64,000 nt of DNA from Okapia johnstoni (GCA_024291935.2 CM044309.1:100589628-100653627), one strand, 5' to 3'. Shown: positions 21,967 through 33,597, counted from the first letter of the stretch. Numbers and translations: made by a program. The notes: a model not told the origin generated them from the sequence alone.

Positions 21967-22185
21967 TTTCCCTAAGATTTACCTTCAGCAAACGCAGGCT
22001 CCAGCGTGACTTTGGTAAGCCCAGCTTTCTGTAGAACAACTGAGTACTGAATGTTCATGCTCAGTAATTGCCACCTACAGTCTGGTGGCTTTTTGGTCAT
22101 CGGTTTCCTCATTCCACCAATTTCACCATTTTCAGTGCCTGCATTGTGCCAGATATTGTACTAGGGTCCGAGTATGAGGGCAAAT

Positions 22186-22307
22186 GGAGTAGGAAATGGA
22201 AACCCACTCCAGGATTCTTGCCTGGAGAATGCCAGGGACAGAGGAGCCTGGCCACCTACAGTCCATGGAGTCTCAAAGAGTCAGACACGACTGAAGTGAA
22301 TTAGCAT
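22186..22307 (+). mobile_element. Bov-tA/Bov-A 3' part
   Basis: Headless: 'aggaaatggaaacccactcc' to 'cacgactgaagtgaattagc'. It interrupts L2-like sequence ('cattgtgccagatattgtac'). Confidence 0.85.
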
Positions 22308-22499
22308 GTGTGCAGAAGGGCAAAAAACAAAAGTCTCACAAAACAAAAAACAACAAAACCCCCAATCTTTGCACTCAGAGAGCTCAAAGTCCTGTGAAAA
22401 AGAAGCTAACCAATCATCCCAGTTTTGCAGTGTCTGCTTTTGAAGACTATTTTACGACAAGGAAAGTGCACACAATACACTATTGAGAGAGTGAATGCA

Positions 22500-22900
22500 T
22501 GATGAATAGGATTGCCTCGGCTATAAGTAACAGAAGCACAACTGAAAGGGACTTAAACAAGGCAGCCACTTGTTATCTCACAAAACAGGAAGTCCAGCGA
22601 TGTCATTCTGGAGCCCGTGAATTCGGTGGCCCATCAAGAAGGGAGGGGTCCTTCCTTCCTCCGCTCTGCCATTGGCAGGGCTGGCATTGTCTTCCCTGAT
22701 GATCCAAAGGTGCAGAGAGTACCCGGGTCAGTGCCAAAGGGGCATCCCTCCCGTGCTTCCATTTTTCAAGCCCCCACGCATCCCGTGGTGTCTTCTCTCG
22801 TCTTAAGGCATCGTTGGCCCAGCAACAGGAGACCTGAGAGCGACTCCAGCCAGCCTCCCTCAAGCATGTGGCTCTGAAAAAGCTGAACACAACTAGGTTC
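22500..22900 (+). mobile_element. Ancient mammalian repeat, family unassigned
   Basis: 'ggctataagtaacagaagca', 'ttatctcacaaaacaggaag', 'ctctgccattggcag'. Similar text appears at 41235 and 45110 in this window, so it is an old interspersed family. Open frames on both strands fit decay rather than coding. Confidence 0.5.
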
Positions 22901-23239
22901 CAAAATCAATGAAAATGGGGAGAAATGGCTGTCTTTGGACAACCTGTAGTGTCAACCACAACACATCTGCATCACCCCGACCAACAGGCAGACAGCATGA
23001 ACCAAAATGTTATCAGAGACATTGCTGGGAGGTTATTGCTCTGGCAGCTTTTCATTTTCTTCTTTTTACTTTCCTATTTCTAAATTTCCAAAAGCAAGCA
23101 TATACTTTTTTTATAATCAGAAGTAAAATCTATTTTAAAAGTCAAGTAAAGAAATAAGCAATACCTTGGGACAATTATCAAGGAAACAGTCTTAACAGGA
23201 AGAATGGAGTAGGGACACAAGTAGCATAGGATATATTTC
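22901..23239. other. Unassigned non-coding stretch
   Basis: Nothing recognised. Confidence 0.4.
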
Positions 23240-23960
23240 TTATCCTAAAGGAATGTGGTTGTTTGTAAACAGCTAGGTTCTGCACTCAAGTCCAGTATAG
23301 GCAGTTTGGGGATTTCCTGACACCAACAAGCAACTCTCAGACACCAGCTGAATGTCCTGTAATTCAACTCAGCTCTCCTGGGACAGAGCATCGGATCCCA
23401 CAGGTAACAGGCTCCATCCTGCAAGATTGACCCCCACCCTCCACCCCTGTTCAGACACCAGTAACAATCCAGGTTGTCAGCCTCATCCTGGGGTTGGAGT
23501 AATTTGCTAGAGTGGCTCACAGAACTCAGATAAGCATTATACTCACCAGGTCATCAGTTTATTTCAAAAGGATATAACTCAGGAAGGACTTTCCCAGATG
23601 GCTCAGTATAGAGCCTGCTTGCCAATGCAGGAGATGCTGGTTTGATCCCTGAGTCAGGAGGATCCCCTGGAGACAGAAATGGCAACCCACTCCGGTATTC
23701 TTGCCTGAGAAATCCCATGGACAGAGGAGCCTGACGGACTACAGCCCATGGGGTTGCAAAGAGTCAGACAAGATTTAGCAACTAAACAACAACAGCCAAG
23801 ATGCAGTGAGAGGTGGTAGGTGGAGCGAGCGCAGTCCCTGGAGCATGAACCCCAGTCCACCAGGCAGTGTTCTCTGAAATCACGTAGACATCGTGATTTA
23901 CCATAAAGGAGTACTGACCAAGGAGGTGCTTCATCTCCCTAATCCATTCAATTAACTTCC
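23240..23960 (-). mobile_element. Ancient repeat split by Bov-tA, family unassigned
   Basis: 'tagagtggctcacagaactc' and 'aaaggatataactcaggaa' belong to an old interspersed repeat I recognise but cannot name. It resumes as 'cagccaagatg' after the SINE at 23588-23794. Strand is tentative. Confidence 0.45.
23588..23794 (+). mobile_element. Bov-tA SINE
   Basis: 'actttcccagatggctcag' head, full Bov-A body, and 'agcaactaaacaacaa' tail. Confidence 0.9.
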
Positions 23961-23999
23961 TTGAAGGCATATCTTCTTTTGAACCTGGGGGAATCCCTC

Positions 24000-24155
24000 A
24001 CACTTGTATAACACTTAAAAATTTCCCAGTGTACCCACTTAGTCTGCACAATCCCTTGTAAGATAGTTGTCCCACCGATTATACCAATGAGAAAAAAAAA
24101 TACGACTTAGAAAGAAAAAATAGTTTGCTCAGCATCACATGGCTTTGAGTGCGAG
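24000..24155 (-). mobile_element. MIR-like SINE
   Basis: 'ttgtaagatagttgtccca', 'ccaatgagaaaa', 'ctcagcatcacatggctt': weak reverse MIR. Confidence 0.5.
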
Positions 24156-24159
24156 CCTA

Positions 24160-24478
24160 TTTTTCTTTTCTCTTTATTTATTCATTTACTTTTGGCTGCT
24201 CTAGGTCTTCAGTGCTGCATGGGCTTTTCTCTAGTTGCAGCGAGTGGAGGCTACTGTGTAGTTGCGGCACGCTGGCTTCTCGTGTTGCAGAACATGGGCT
24301 CTAGGCCACACAGGCTTCGGTAGTTGCAGCTCCTGGGCTCTAGAGCACAGGATCAGTAGTTGTGGTGCACAGGCTTAGTTGCTCCGAGGCATGTGGGATC
24401 TTCCAGGACCAGGGATCGAACCCATGTCTCCTGCATTGGTGGGAGGATTCTTTACCTCTGAGCTATCAGGGAAGCCCA
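24160..24478 (-). mobile_element. CHR-type SINE, long form
   Basis: Reverse long CHR: 'ttggctgctctaggtcttca', 'gttgcagcgagtggaggcta', 'accagggatcgaaccc', 'ctatcagggaagccc'. Confidence 0.88.
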
Positions 24479-24824
24479 AGTATGTTTTTCTTAACTGGGG
24501 TTTTCTTGTTCATCTGCGTTTCAGGGTTTGTTCCCCCATTAACACCGTCTTGATACTCAGACCTAGGGAATCAGTCCACAAGGAATCACTCGGTACTTGG
24601 ATCATGTGAAGAAGATTATACGTCAAAAGTTCACATAGACTTTCTTCGTTTCTACCGTTTATTGTTTCTTTCTCTTTTCTTTTTTCTTCTCTCCCTCCCT
24701 CCTAGCCTGTCCATCATTGTTTGATACCAAGCTCACAGCCTCAGTGTTTGGGATAAAAGAAAATACATTAAGCTAAGTTGTCCTTTCACCCACTCCTTAT
24801 TGCCTCTTCTAACCTTTTCTCTGT

Positions 24825-25149
24825 AATTTATTTATTTATTTTATTTTTGGCTATGCTGGATCTTCACTGCTGCACACAGGCTTTCTCTGGTTGCTTTGAG
24901 CAGGGGCTACTCTCTAGTTTCGGTGTGTGGGCTTCTTATTGTGGTGGCTTCTCTTGTTTCAGAGCATGGACTCTAGGGAGCATGGGCTCAGTAGTTGCTA
25001 CTCAAGGGCTCCAGAGCCTGAGCTCTGGAGCTGTGGCACACGGGCTTAGTTGCCCCGGGGCACATAGCATCTTCCTGGACCAGGGAACTAACCCGTGTCT
25101 CCTGCATTAGCTGGTGGATTCTTAACCACTGAACCACCAGGGAAGGCCA
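24825..25149 (-). mobile_element. CHR-type SINE, long form
   Basis: Second reverse long CHR: 'tttttggctatgctggatct', 'gttgctttgagcaggggcta', 'accaccagggaaggcc'. Same orientation as the copy 350 bases upstream. Confidence 0.88.
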
Positions 25150-26295
25150 CCTCATCCAACTTTTGATTCAATTATAACCAACATATGGGAGACTGGGACA
25201 CCGCATTCTAAAGGCCAAAACCATTCTCTACCACACGGAGACTGTGGCATAGTTTGAAAAATTAAATGCATTAAAATTATATTGTTGGGTCCTTAAAATA
25301 CCTCTCATCATTTTTAAAACATTATCCCTTTTGGTTTCTCATATTTTTAGCTCTGTAAGTATCCAGTGGACCAAAAGACACTTACTTATTTATCCTGAAT
25401 TTCCCATATCGTATTTCAAAAGCTAAATTGTCAGTTACCCTGACTATTGCAACACTTTCCTCCCTGGACAAAGCATGGCAGAGAATTATGTCGAGAAGCT
25501 TCAGCTATGATAGGTATCTCTGTACAGTGGTTGACAACGTACATTCCTCCTGGCTGATATAACTAGCTCTGTGGGTTATCGCAATGCCTGTTCCTTGACC
25601 CTGAATTAACAGTACTCCAGACATAATCTATTTCTTGAGCAGTGGTTTTGAATGGACTCAGCCTGGAGAAATGACCTTGAAAGATTACCATGGAATGGCC
25701 AGTTTAAAATGCATGGATCTACCGCTCAAAGGTGTTAAGTGAGCAGAGAAAGACAAACTCAACAATTCCCGTCTTCTTTCCTTTCCTTCCTGCACCAAGT
25801 CAAGGTCAGACAGGGTACACAGAACAGTCTAATAATAGCAGGACAAGTTTTGTTTGTTCTCCACATTGGCAAAATACAAAGAATTGAATTTCTATAAAAC
25901 CCTACTGGACTGGATTGAGTTCTCTGGCCAGGCAACCTCTAGCTCATGACTGGGAGAATGGATAAGGAAAACTCGGTGGAGTTCTAGGTTGTTTTAGAAG
26001 TAATGGGTTAGAGGTAGCCATCTGGCAAGAGGTGTACTACAACAACAACAACAACTCATCTTAAACCCCCGGGGAAGATGGTGTGTGGTGGGAGGAGGGA
26101 TGCAGTGGGAGGATGGAGATCAACGTGCTTGATCAGTCAGTTGAGACAGGGCCTGGCACAGACCCATGAGGATGAGTCAAGAGCGGAAGAGCATGATCAA
26201 CTTCAACTCAGCCCCTGGGGTCCAACTAGGAGAAGAAGAGGAAGAAAGAAAGAAAAAAATTTTAATTATTGTCTTCCATGACAATTGAAAACATG
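25150..26295. other. 1.1-kb repeat-poor block
   Basis: Apart from an (acaaca) tract at about 26039-26056, no repeat, exon or RNA recognised. Confidence 0.4.
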
Positions 26296-26332
26296 TGCTA
26301 AGTCGCTTCAGTAGTGTCCGACTCATGGATGA
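26296..26332 (-). mobile_element. SINE tail scrap
   Basis: 'gctaagtcgcttcagtagtg' then tccgactc: about 37 bases of a reverse Bov-A2-type 3' end only. Confidence 0.7.
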
Positions 26333-26367
26333 TTTCAATTTCTACTGCTACAGGCTATGCTGCAGTG

Positions 26368-26494
26368 TTTTCTTTTCTCTTTGGGCCCCCCTGCTTGGCT
26401 TGAGGAATCTTAGTTCCCTAACCAGGGATCGAATCTGGGCCTCCGGCAGTGAAAGCATGGAGTCCTAACCTCTGGGCTGCCAGGAAAGTCCCCT
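26368..26494 (-). mobile_element. CHR-type SINE
   Basis: 'cttagttccctaaccaggga', 'tcgaatctgggcctccgg', 'tgggctgccaggaaagtccc'. Confidence 0.82.
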
Positions 26495-26634
26495 GTAAGG
26501 TCTTCTTTAGAGTCCAGGGGGTGTCCTTGGAATTTCCTTTTGTTTCCATCCAACAAAAACACTTCCATTTAAAAATAGGAAGATGAATTGTTGTGAGGGG
26601 GGAAGGGTCAGTTTAAGACTTTGGGAACATCATG

Positions 26635-26955
26635 AACACACTGGTATGTTTAAAATGGATAACCAACAAAAACCTCTTCTATAGCACAGGGGACTCTGCT
26701 CAGTGTTATGTGCCAGCCTGGATGGGAGCGGGGTGCCAGCCTGGATGGGTGCAGGGTGCCAGCCTGGATGGGAGCGGGATGCCAGCCTGGATGGGAGCGG
26801 GGTGCCAGCCTGGATGGGAGCAGGGTTCGGGGGAGAATGGATGCATGTGTATGTATGGCTGAGTCCCTTCATTGTTCACCTGAAACTATCACAACATTGT
26901 TAATCAGCTATACCCCCAATACAAAAGGTTTTTGATATTTAAAAATAAATAACAA
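26635..26955 (+). mobile_element. L1 3' UTR with internal minisatellite
   Basis: Same L1 3' segment as 2250-2485 ('ggataaccaacaaaaacctc', 'cctgaaactatcacaacatt'), expanded by the tandem array at 26711-26825. Confidence 0.85.
26711..26825 (+). repeat. 23-bp minisatellite, 5 copies
   Basis: Five consecutive units beginning 'tgccagcctggatggg' at 26711, 26734, 26757, 26780 and 26803. They differ by only a few bases (gagcgggg, tgcaggg, gagcggga, gagcgggg, gagcaggg). The unit exists once in the L1 at about 2320. Confidence 0.95.
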
Positions 26956-27130
26956 ATAGGAAGATGAGTACTCAATTCCATTCACAGTGGGGTAGGATAC
27001 TGTATCTCAAACTTTTTCAGTAACCAGTACCAGTACCAGGGGACAGAGTAACAAGCCTGGAAAAACCCACCTAATGCATTTTTCTGTGACATTTCATGTT
27101 TCAGATTTAAAACCTAAGTAGATTTTTTCC
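26956..27130. other. Unassigned non-coding stretch
   Basis: Nothing recognised. Confidence 0.4.
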
Positions 27131-27132
27131 TC

Positions 27133-27330
27133 CTCAGTCGTGTCCAACTCTTTGTGACCCCATGGACTATAGCCTGCCAGGCTCCTCCATCCATGGAATT
27201 TTCCAGGCAAGGATACTTGAGTGGGTTGCCATTTCCTTCTCCAGGAGATCTTCCTGACCCAGGTATCGAACCTTGGTCTCCCGCAATGCAGGCAGACTCT
27301 TTACTGTCTGAGCCACCAGGGAAGCCCCTA
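27133..27330 (-). mobile_element. Bov-tA SINE
   Basis: Reverse Bov-tA with intact head ('gagccaccagggaagcccc') and slightly shortened tail. Confidence 0.9.
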
Positions 27331-28144
27331 ATAGGTCCTCATTTGAACATTAAAATGTGCAATACTATGAATTTCTGAAATTATTTAACTCTTCTCTCTC
27401 CTCCTCCTCTAACTACCCCCTCCCTAAAACTCTTAAGTAAAGCTGACAGACTAGAAAAGTGGTCACATTGATGCTATGGTTTCCAGTGGCCCTGACGTAA
27501 CCCGCTTTAGCCACAGAGATGAGGGTAGAAAGAGTCCTGACCTGACTCAGGTTTGATTCAGATGCTGAGCAGCTGGGAGCCATTGGCTTTGCCATTCCAG
27601 CTGGCTGAGGCTTAGATTCTTGGTGGGATTGGTTTGAGCTGGATGGAGTGAGAAAGGCTGGGAAGTTGTTCACAAAGCTCTGATAGTCTATAAGTTTTCC
27701 ATCAGACCGTAATCCTTCCCTGCTCAGGTAGGGAGAATATTATGATTTAGGTCCCCCTTCACTGTTCACTCCTTCCTGCACTGATTGCATTGAATTCACT
27801 GGGCACATGCAACCAGATCCAGTGGCTTCTTTGAGAAAATGCTGGGTTCATTTTTACACCAAAACATAAATGAAGAGCCCATGTAAGGTAAGTATATTAT
27901 TATTTTTTTAAGTAAATTAATCAATGAGCAAAGTGACATGAAATCCCTTAATTATGCTTACAGTGGGGCCACATTTTCATGGTACATTTTTGCTGATGGA
28001 AAATCTATAAGTTTAGGGGGTCAAGATAAGCATAGTCACCACATCAGTGAGCTCAGGTTCAGTGGTACCCTGATAAACACCCAGGTTTCCTGGACAGGAG
28101 ATGGACCAGCTATAGTTTTAAAATCCTACCTTACTTAATGGTGC
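27331..28144. other. Unassigned non-coding stretch
   Basis: About 0.8 kb with no recognised repeat. The frame at 27938-28138 has no motif. Confidence 0.4.
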
Positions 28145-28440
28145 CTTTAAGATAAAATTCAAAAGCCTTTGCTGGCTTTCCGTAATCAGGCCACCAAACC
28201 TCCATTCTCACCTTATCTCCTGGTACATCTTTCCAAACTCAACCAAAACATGCCTGCCGTGGTCAGGACTCCAAATGCCACTTGCTCTGTGCCTTCAGGG
28301 TGGACTTCTCAACCCTCCCCTCTGCCCATCACACTCCTGTGGTGAAGGGTCATCTCAAAAGCCACTCTCCCTCCTTTCTTTGTGCTTCCAAAATACGTTA
28401 TTTAATCTGTTCTCTTGGTTTGTAGCATAGTCCTGGATTT
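28145..28440 (+). mobile_element. L2 LINE fragment
   Basis: 'aaattcaaaagcctttgctg', 'ttctcaccttatctcctgg', 'ctctgtgccttcaggg': the L2 3' coding-end pattern. Confidence 0.6.
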
Positions 28441-28532
28441 TTGTGCTTGTCTTCCTTTTGGAAAATGAAGTCTCCAAAAACAGGGGTTGGGGCAATTCAT
28501 ACCATAGTCCCTCCAGTGCTTTCTCACAAAGT

Positions 28533-28744
28533 ATGTGTGTGTTAGTCTCTCAGTCGTGTCTAACTCTTTTCAACTCCCTGGACCATAGCCCACCAAGCTC
28601 CTCTGTCCATAGGATTCTCTGGGCAAGAATACTGGAGTGGGTTGCCATGCCCTTCTCCAGGGGATCTTTCCAACCCAGGGATCAAACCCTGGTCTCCTGC
28701 ATTGGCAGGCAGATTCTGTACTGTCTAAGCCACGTGGGGAGCGC
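28533..28744 (-). mobile_element. Bov-tA SINE
   Basis: Reverse: 'gttagtctctcagtcgtgtc' tail to 'ctaagccacgtggggagc' head. Confidence 0.9.
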
Positions 28745-28754
28745 AGGGTAGGAA

Positions 28755-29545
28755 AGCAGCAAATATTTGTTTATTTATTCAGCAAATATTTATTGATTGC
28801 ATACTGTGTGCAGGACACTGTTCTAGATGCTAAGATGATAGCAGAAGAAACTTCTATTCTTATGGAGTCTATAGTCTAGCCAGGCAGAGGGTAGTCAATA
28901 AACAGATGCATATGGTGGAATAAACATATGTATGTATTCATATATACTTTTGACTGTCAGATGGTGAGTGATAAATGTAATGAAGAAAATAAAGCAGGGT
29001 AGGTTGCAGGGGCTGGGGGGGTGGAATTTCACATGGCATAGGAATCAGGGGGTGAAATGCTCTTTTTGAAAAAAATTTTTTTTGATTAATTATTTTTTGG
29101 CTGCGCTGAGTCTTCAGTGCCCCTCTCGGGCTTTCTCCAGTTGCAGCGAGCAGGGGCTACTCTCTAGTGCAGTACCTGGGCTTCTCATTGCCGTGGCTCC
29201 TCTGGTTGCAGAGCACAGGCTCTAGAGTATGAGAGCTTCCATAGTTGAGGCACATGGGCTCAGCAGTTATAGCGTGCAGGCTGGGTTGCTTTGCAGCACG
29301 TGGAATCTTCCTGGACCAGGGATTGAACTCATGTCCCCTGCATTGACAGATGGATTCTCAACCACTGGAACACCAAGGATGTCCCTGAAATGCTCTTTTG
29401 GATAGAGTCATCAGGGAAGGGCTTGCTGAGAACACAGGCTCAAATGAAGTGGAGGAGGGAGCCTTGCAGATAGATACCTGGGAGAAGAGCAATCCGGAGG
29501 GAATAGCAAGTGCAAAGGCCCTGAGGTTGGGACCTGCTTGCTGAT
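28755..29545 (+). mobile_element. L2 LINE 3' region, split by CHR SINE
   Basis: 'agcaaatatttattgattgc', 'ggacactgttctagatgct' before the SINE; 'gcaagtgcaaaggccctgag' after it. Long colinear L2 interrupted at 29067-29385. Confidence 0.8.
29067..29385 (-). mobile_element. CHR-type SINE, long form, in L2
   Basis: Reverse long CHR with 14-base TSD tgaaatgctctttt at 29053-29066 and 29386-29399. Confidence 0.93.
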
Positions 29546-29564
29546 TCTTAAATAAATGTATAAA

Positions 29565-29766
29565 GTGAAAGTCACTCGGTCGTGTCCGACTCTTTTGCAA
29601 CCCATGGACTGTAGCCTCCCAGAGTCCTCTGTCCATGGGATTCTCCAGGCAAGAATACTAGAGTGGGTTGCTGTGTCCTCCTTCAGCGGACATTCTCTAC
29701 CCAGGTGGAACCCAAGTCACCCACATTGCAGGCAGATTCTTTACCACCTGAGCTACCACAGAACAC
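29565..29766 (-). mobile_element. Bov-tA SINE
   Basis: Reverse Bov-tA with 12-base TSD taaatgtataaa at 29553-29564 and 29767-29778. Confidence 0.94.
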
Positions 29767-29778
29767 TAAATGTATAAA

Positions 29779-30469
29779 ATTATGTTATTAGCACATTCTG
29801 TCAGCAGTCCGGTCATGTAAAAGTGGCTCTTTTCTCTTTGTTGAAAGTGGAACAAAAATTCCTGCCTGCCTTGTAAATAAATATATTAAAGCCATGAATC
29901 TAAAGCTATGTGATTCAAACAGCTTATACTTGGAAAATCTTAGACTGGAGTTCCTTGCGTATCGTTAGCTCTCAGTGGACCCCTTCTTTTAGCATAACAA
30001 CAAAAACTGAGTTATTTTGAATCTCCAGAATGAAACCAAAAAATCTAATTCTCTGTTCTTCCTTTCATGGCTTTGTCAGTGAAAGCCTGGATACCAAATA
30101 GTGTCCTATCCTTCTTTGAAAAGAGCTGAGAGACAAACAGAAATGACAGACTGGAAATCCAGATGAGCAGTGACAGGCTGTTCATTTTACTTCACAGTCT
30201 GTGTGGTATGGGCCCAAGAATTTCTCCCACAGCTCTGTGCTGTAATGTATGTGGCTGTTAATTTTTAAAAGAAATAGTCAAAGCATCAGTTCTTTGAAAA
30301 CAAGATAGGAACAAAGATGTTCTCGTTTCAGGCTTTTTTTTCACATGCTACAAGTAGCAAGTGGAATAAGAAATGTCACATCCATTGATTTTCCATCATG
30401 AGTCAATCCTCAGTATGCAGAGTTCCAGGAAACGAAAATGTGATGGTCAACTCAGAGATACGTTCCACT
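29779..30469. other. Unassigned non-coding stretch
   Basis: No repeat or gene recognised. Confidence 0.4.
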
Positions 30470-30602
30470 CTTAACTGTGTGCACAATACTAGCCCAGGCG
30501 TTGTGGTCAGTACAAAGAAGTGTTAGAGGTGGCCTCTCCTCCCAAGGGTTATAATCCCATTGGCAGGGATAGGGTCACAAGAATATTAAAAGTGATAGTG
30601 GG
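30470..30602 (+). mobile_element. L2-like fragment
   Basis: 'ctgtgtgcacaatactagcc' and 'ctcccaagggttataatccc' follow L2 3' order. Weak. Confidence 0.4.
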
Positions 30603-30626
30603 CACCATGCAATCAAGAATCTAATA

Positions 30627-30755
30627 AGGGATTTCCCTGGTGGGCTAGTGGTTAAGAATCTATTCTTCCACTACAGTGGGCATGGGTTTGATCCCTGGTC
30701 AGAGAACTAAGATCCTGCATGCCCTGTAGAATGGCCAAAAAAAAAAAAAGAAGAA
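30627..30755 (+). mobile_element. CHR-type SINE, short
   Basis: 'gggatttccctggtgggcta' head, 'tgatccctggtcagagaac' box, ending in a poly(A) run at 30738-30750. Confidence 0.88.
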
Positions 30756-31429
30756 TCAAATGACTGAGGACTTCTGCTTTCCATGAAGCAATAGCAGGGA
30801 CCAGAGTTCCCCTTTCATTTGGAACAAAAAATCACAGATGCTAGTTTTTAAGACACTGGCTATCAGACCATAAAGGACTGTGATCCCTGAGATGGGAAAC
30901 TTACCCTGTGATTGTTTCGGCATCCTGACTTGAAAGAGTTCCGAAAGCAGAGTGCAGGGAGAACGGCTGCCTTAGCAAAGTGTCACAGACAGCTGCCTTC
31001 ACCCACAGAAATGTATGAGCCTCAGTTCTAAAGGCGAAAAGTCATGAGGCAGGGGTTGGTTCTCCTGAAGGTTGTGGGGAACATCCAAGATGGCTCCCTC
31101 GCATGGCAGAAAGCTCAGCTAGAGCTGGCTACTGGCGTGAGCTTCTCACAGCATGGCAGCTGAGATCTGAGAGGGAGCATCTCAAAAAAAAAAAAATCAA
31201 GAATGCAGGTGGAAACAGTAAGACTTCTTGATCTAACTTCAGACGTCCTGCAGTTTCTGCAGCAGCATACTTTTGGCAGAAGCAGGTTAGAGGCTAAGAT
31301 CAGCTTCAAAGGAGGGAAAACAGATCCCACCTCTCACTGGGAGGAATACTCAGAACTCCTTGTCATCTCTGATCCACTACACCCTCCCTTCCCACTATAC
31401 ACTCGCCCATGTGCGTTTATATTTATGTA
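30756..31429. other. Unassigned non-coding stretch
   Basis: Contains an A-run at about 31183-31195. Otherwise nothing recognised. Confidence 0.4.
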
Positions 31430-31563
31430 TAAGGAAATGGCAACCCACTCCACCATTCCTGCCTGGGAAATCCCACGGACAGGGGAGCCTGGCTGGCTAC
31501 CGTCCATGGGGTTGCAAAAGAGATGGACACGACTGAGTGACTAAACAACGACAATACAACAAC
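31430..31563 (+). mobile_element. Bov-A monomer (headless SINE)
   Basis: 'aggaaatggcaacccactcc' to 'ctgagtgactaaacaacgac', with no tRNA head. Confidence 0.87.
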
Positions 31564-32105
31564 AATACGTAGGTTTACAAGGCAAATATAAACAGGGACC
31601 ATACACATCTTATGCCATGCCTCATTCACTTGGCTTCTCAAAATAAATTTTCAGTGAAGCACTTTTAATGAGTTGTTCGATGTTTAGTATTATAGATAAA
31701 ATATTCATGAGCTGGACATAATGCAAATATCCCCATTTTTCAGATTACAGACCAAAGTTAGCAAGCTGACCCACTATATATTTTAGTGAGGAAATTTAAC
31801 TCACTTTTGGCAACACCATTTTATAAGTTTCTATCATTGGAGCCTCTGGAATTTGAATGAACTATCCCAAGAGAAACAACTGGTTTTATGCTTGTAAAAG
31901 TCACATTTTGAAGGCTTTTTTCCCTAGAATTTGAACATTTTCATTTCAACCACTGAGAGAACAGAAACTCCTGTTGGTGGTTAGATTGGCAGGCAGGCCA
32001 AGTTTAAGCCCTGGAGTTGATCCAAACTATCCCATTTACAGCTCAAAAGCAAGACTTCCATACCATTCTTAGAAATAATCTTAACGTGAAGAAATTCAGT
32101 CCCTG
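31564..32105. other. Unassigned non-coding stretch
   Basis: Nothing recognised. Confidence 0.4.
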
Positions 32106-32264
32106 GGGACTTCTCTGGTGATCCAGTGGCGAAGACTCTGAGCTCTGAATGCAGGGGGCCTGGGTTTGATCCCCAGCCAGGGAACTAGATTCCACATGCC
32201 GCAACTAAAAAGAACCAGCCTGCCACAACTAAGACCCAGTACAGCCAAAATAAATAAATAATTT
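32106..32264 (+). mobile_element. CHR-type SINE
   Basis: 'gggacttctctggtgatcca' head, 'agccagggaactagattcc' box, A-rich end. Tail-to-tail with the next SINE. Confidence 0.88.
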
Positions 32265-32271
32265 GTTTTTT

Positions 32272-32470
32272 TAAGTCGCTCAGTCATGTCAAACTCTTTG
32301 TGATCCCATGGACTGCCTACCAGGCTTCTCTGTCCATGAAATTTTCCAGGCAAGAATACTGGAGTGGGTTGCCATTCCCTTCTCCAGGGATCTTCCTGAT
32401 CAGGGATCGAACCTGGGTCTCCTGCATCGCAGGCAGATTCTTTACCATCTGAGCCACTGGGGAAGCCCCT
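32272..32470 (-). mobile_element. Bov-tA SINE
   Basis: Reverse, full length: 'aagtcgctcagtcatgtc' to 'gagccactggggaagcccc'. Confidence 0.9.
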
Positions 32471-32648
32471 TTTAGGAGAAGAAAGAAAATCAGTCCATCA
32501 TTTTAAAAGTAAATTGTATCCAGAATTTTAAAGAGCCAAGAATTTTATGTACAGTGAGGCATCACCGTTCCCTTCAACTGTTGATGAGATTACACGTTTA
32601 GATCAGGTGGTCTATCACCAGGAAATATGGCCCCAGTAACCTCCTGAG

Positions 32649-32855
32649 GATGGGCTTCTCTGGTGGCTCAGATGGTAAAGAATCTGCCTGCAATGCAGGA
32701 GATCCAGGTTTGATCCCTGGGTCAGGAAAATCCCCGGAGAAGGGAATGGCAACCCATTCCAGTATTCTTGCCTGGAGAATTCCATGGACAAAGGAGCCTG
32801 GCGGGCTACAGTCCACAGGGTAGCAAAGAGTCGGACACGGCTGAGTGACTAACAC
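32649..32855 (+). mobile_element. Bov-tA SINE
   Basis: Full-length; flanked by aacctcctgag at 32638-32648 and 32856-32866. Confidence 0.94.
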
Positions 32856-32866
32856 AACCTCCTGAG

Positions 32867-33586
32867 TGAAAGTGAAAGTTGCTCAGTTGTGTCTGACTCT
32901 TTGCAAACCCATGGACTATACAGTCCCTGGAATTCTCCAGGCCAGAATATTGGAGTGGGTAGCCTTTCCCTTCTCCAGGGGATCTTCCCAACCCAAGGAT
33001 TGAACCCAGGTCTCCTGCATTGCAAACAGATTCTTTATTGAAAGACGCTTGCTCCTTGGAATGAAAGTTTTTAATATGATAAGCCTAGACAGCAGTTCAA
33101 AAGCAGAGACATCACTTTGCTGACAAAGGTCCACATAGTCAAAGCTGTGGTTTTTCCAGTAGTCATGTACAGATGTGAGAGTTGGATCATAAAGAAGGCT
33201 GAGAGCTGGAGAAATGATGCTTTCAAACTGTGGTGCTAGAGAAGACTCTTGAGAGTCCTTTGGACTGCAAGGAGATCAAACCAGTCAATCCTAAAGGAAA
33301 TAAACCCTGAATATTAATTGAAAGGATTGTTGCTGAAGTTGAAGCTCCAATACTTTGGCCACCTGATTGGAAGAGCCGACTCATTGGAAAAGACCCTGAT
33401 ACTGGGAAAGATTGATGGCAAAAGGAGAGAGAAGCAGCAGAGGATGAGATGGTTAGATAGCATCACTGACATAATGGACACGAATTTCAGCAAACTCTAG
33501 GAGATAGTGGAGGACAGAGGAGCCTGGCATGCTGCAGTCCGTGGGATTGCAAAGAGTCAGACACAACTTAGGGACTGAACAACAAC
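32867..33586 (+). mobile_element. Composite: reverse Bov-tA joined to forward BovB
   Basis: 32867-33036 is a reverse Bov-tA missing its head end. It joins directly at about 33037 to a forward BovB C-terminal fragment starting at the 'agacgcttgctccttgg' region and ending 'gggactgaac'. The whole is bounded by aacctcctgag (32856-32866) and aaccttctgag (33587-33597), so it may have integrated as one unit. The BovB frame is broken by stops and indels. Confidence 0.88.
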
Positions 33587-33597
33587 AACCTTCTGAG

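Noticed and set aside
22603..22890. Overlapping open frames on both strands
   Set aside because: They lie within an ancient interspersed repeat, and both strands being open suggests chance.
26632..26935. Three overlapping forward frames and one reverse frame with repeated QPGW/SLDG-type peptides
   Set aside because: A 23-base unit without stops rotates the frame each copy and keeps all frames open. This is a minisatellite artefact inside an L1 3' UTR.
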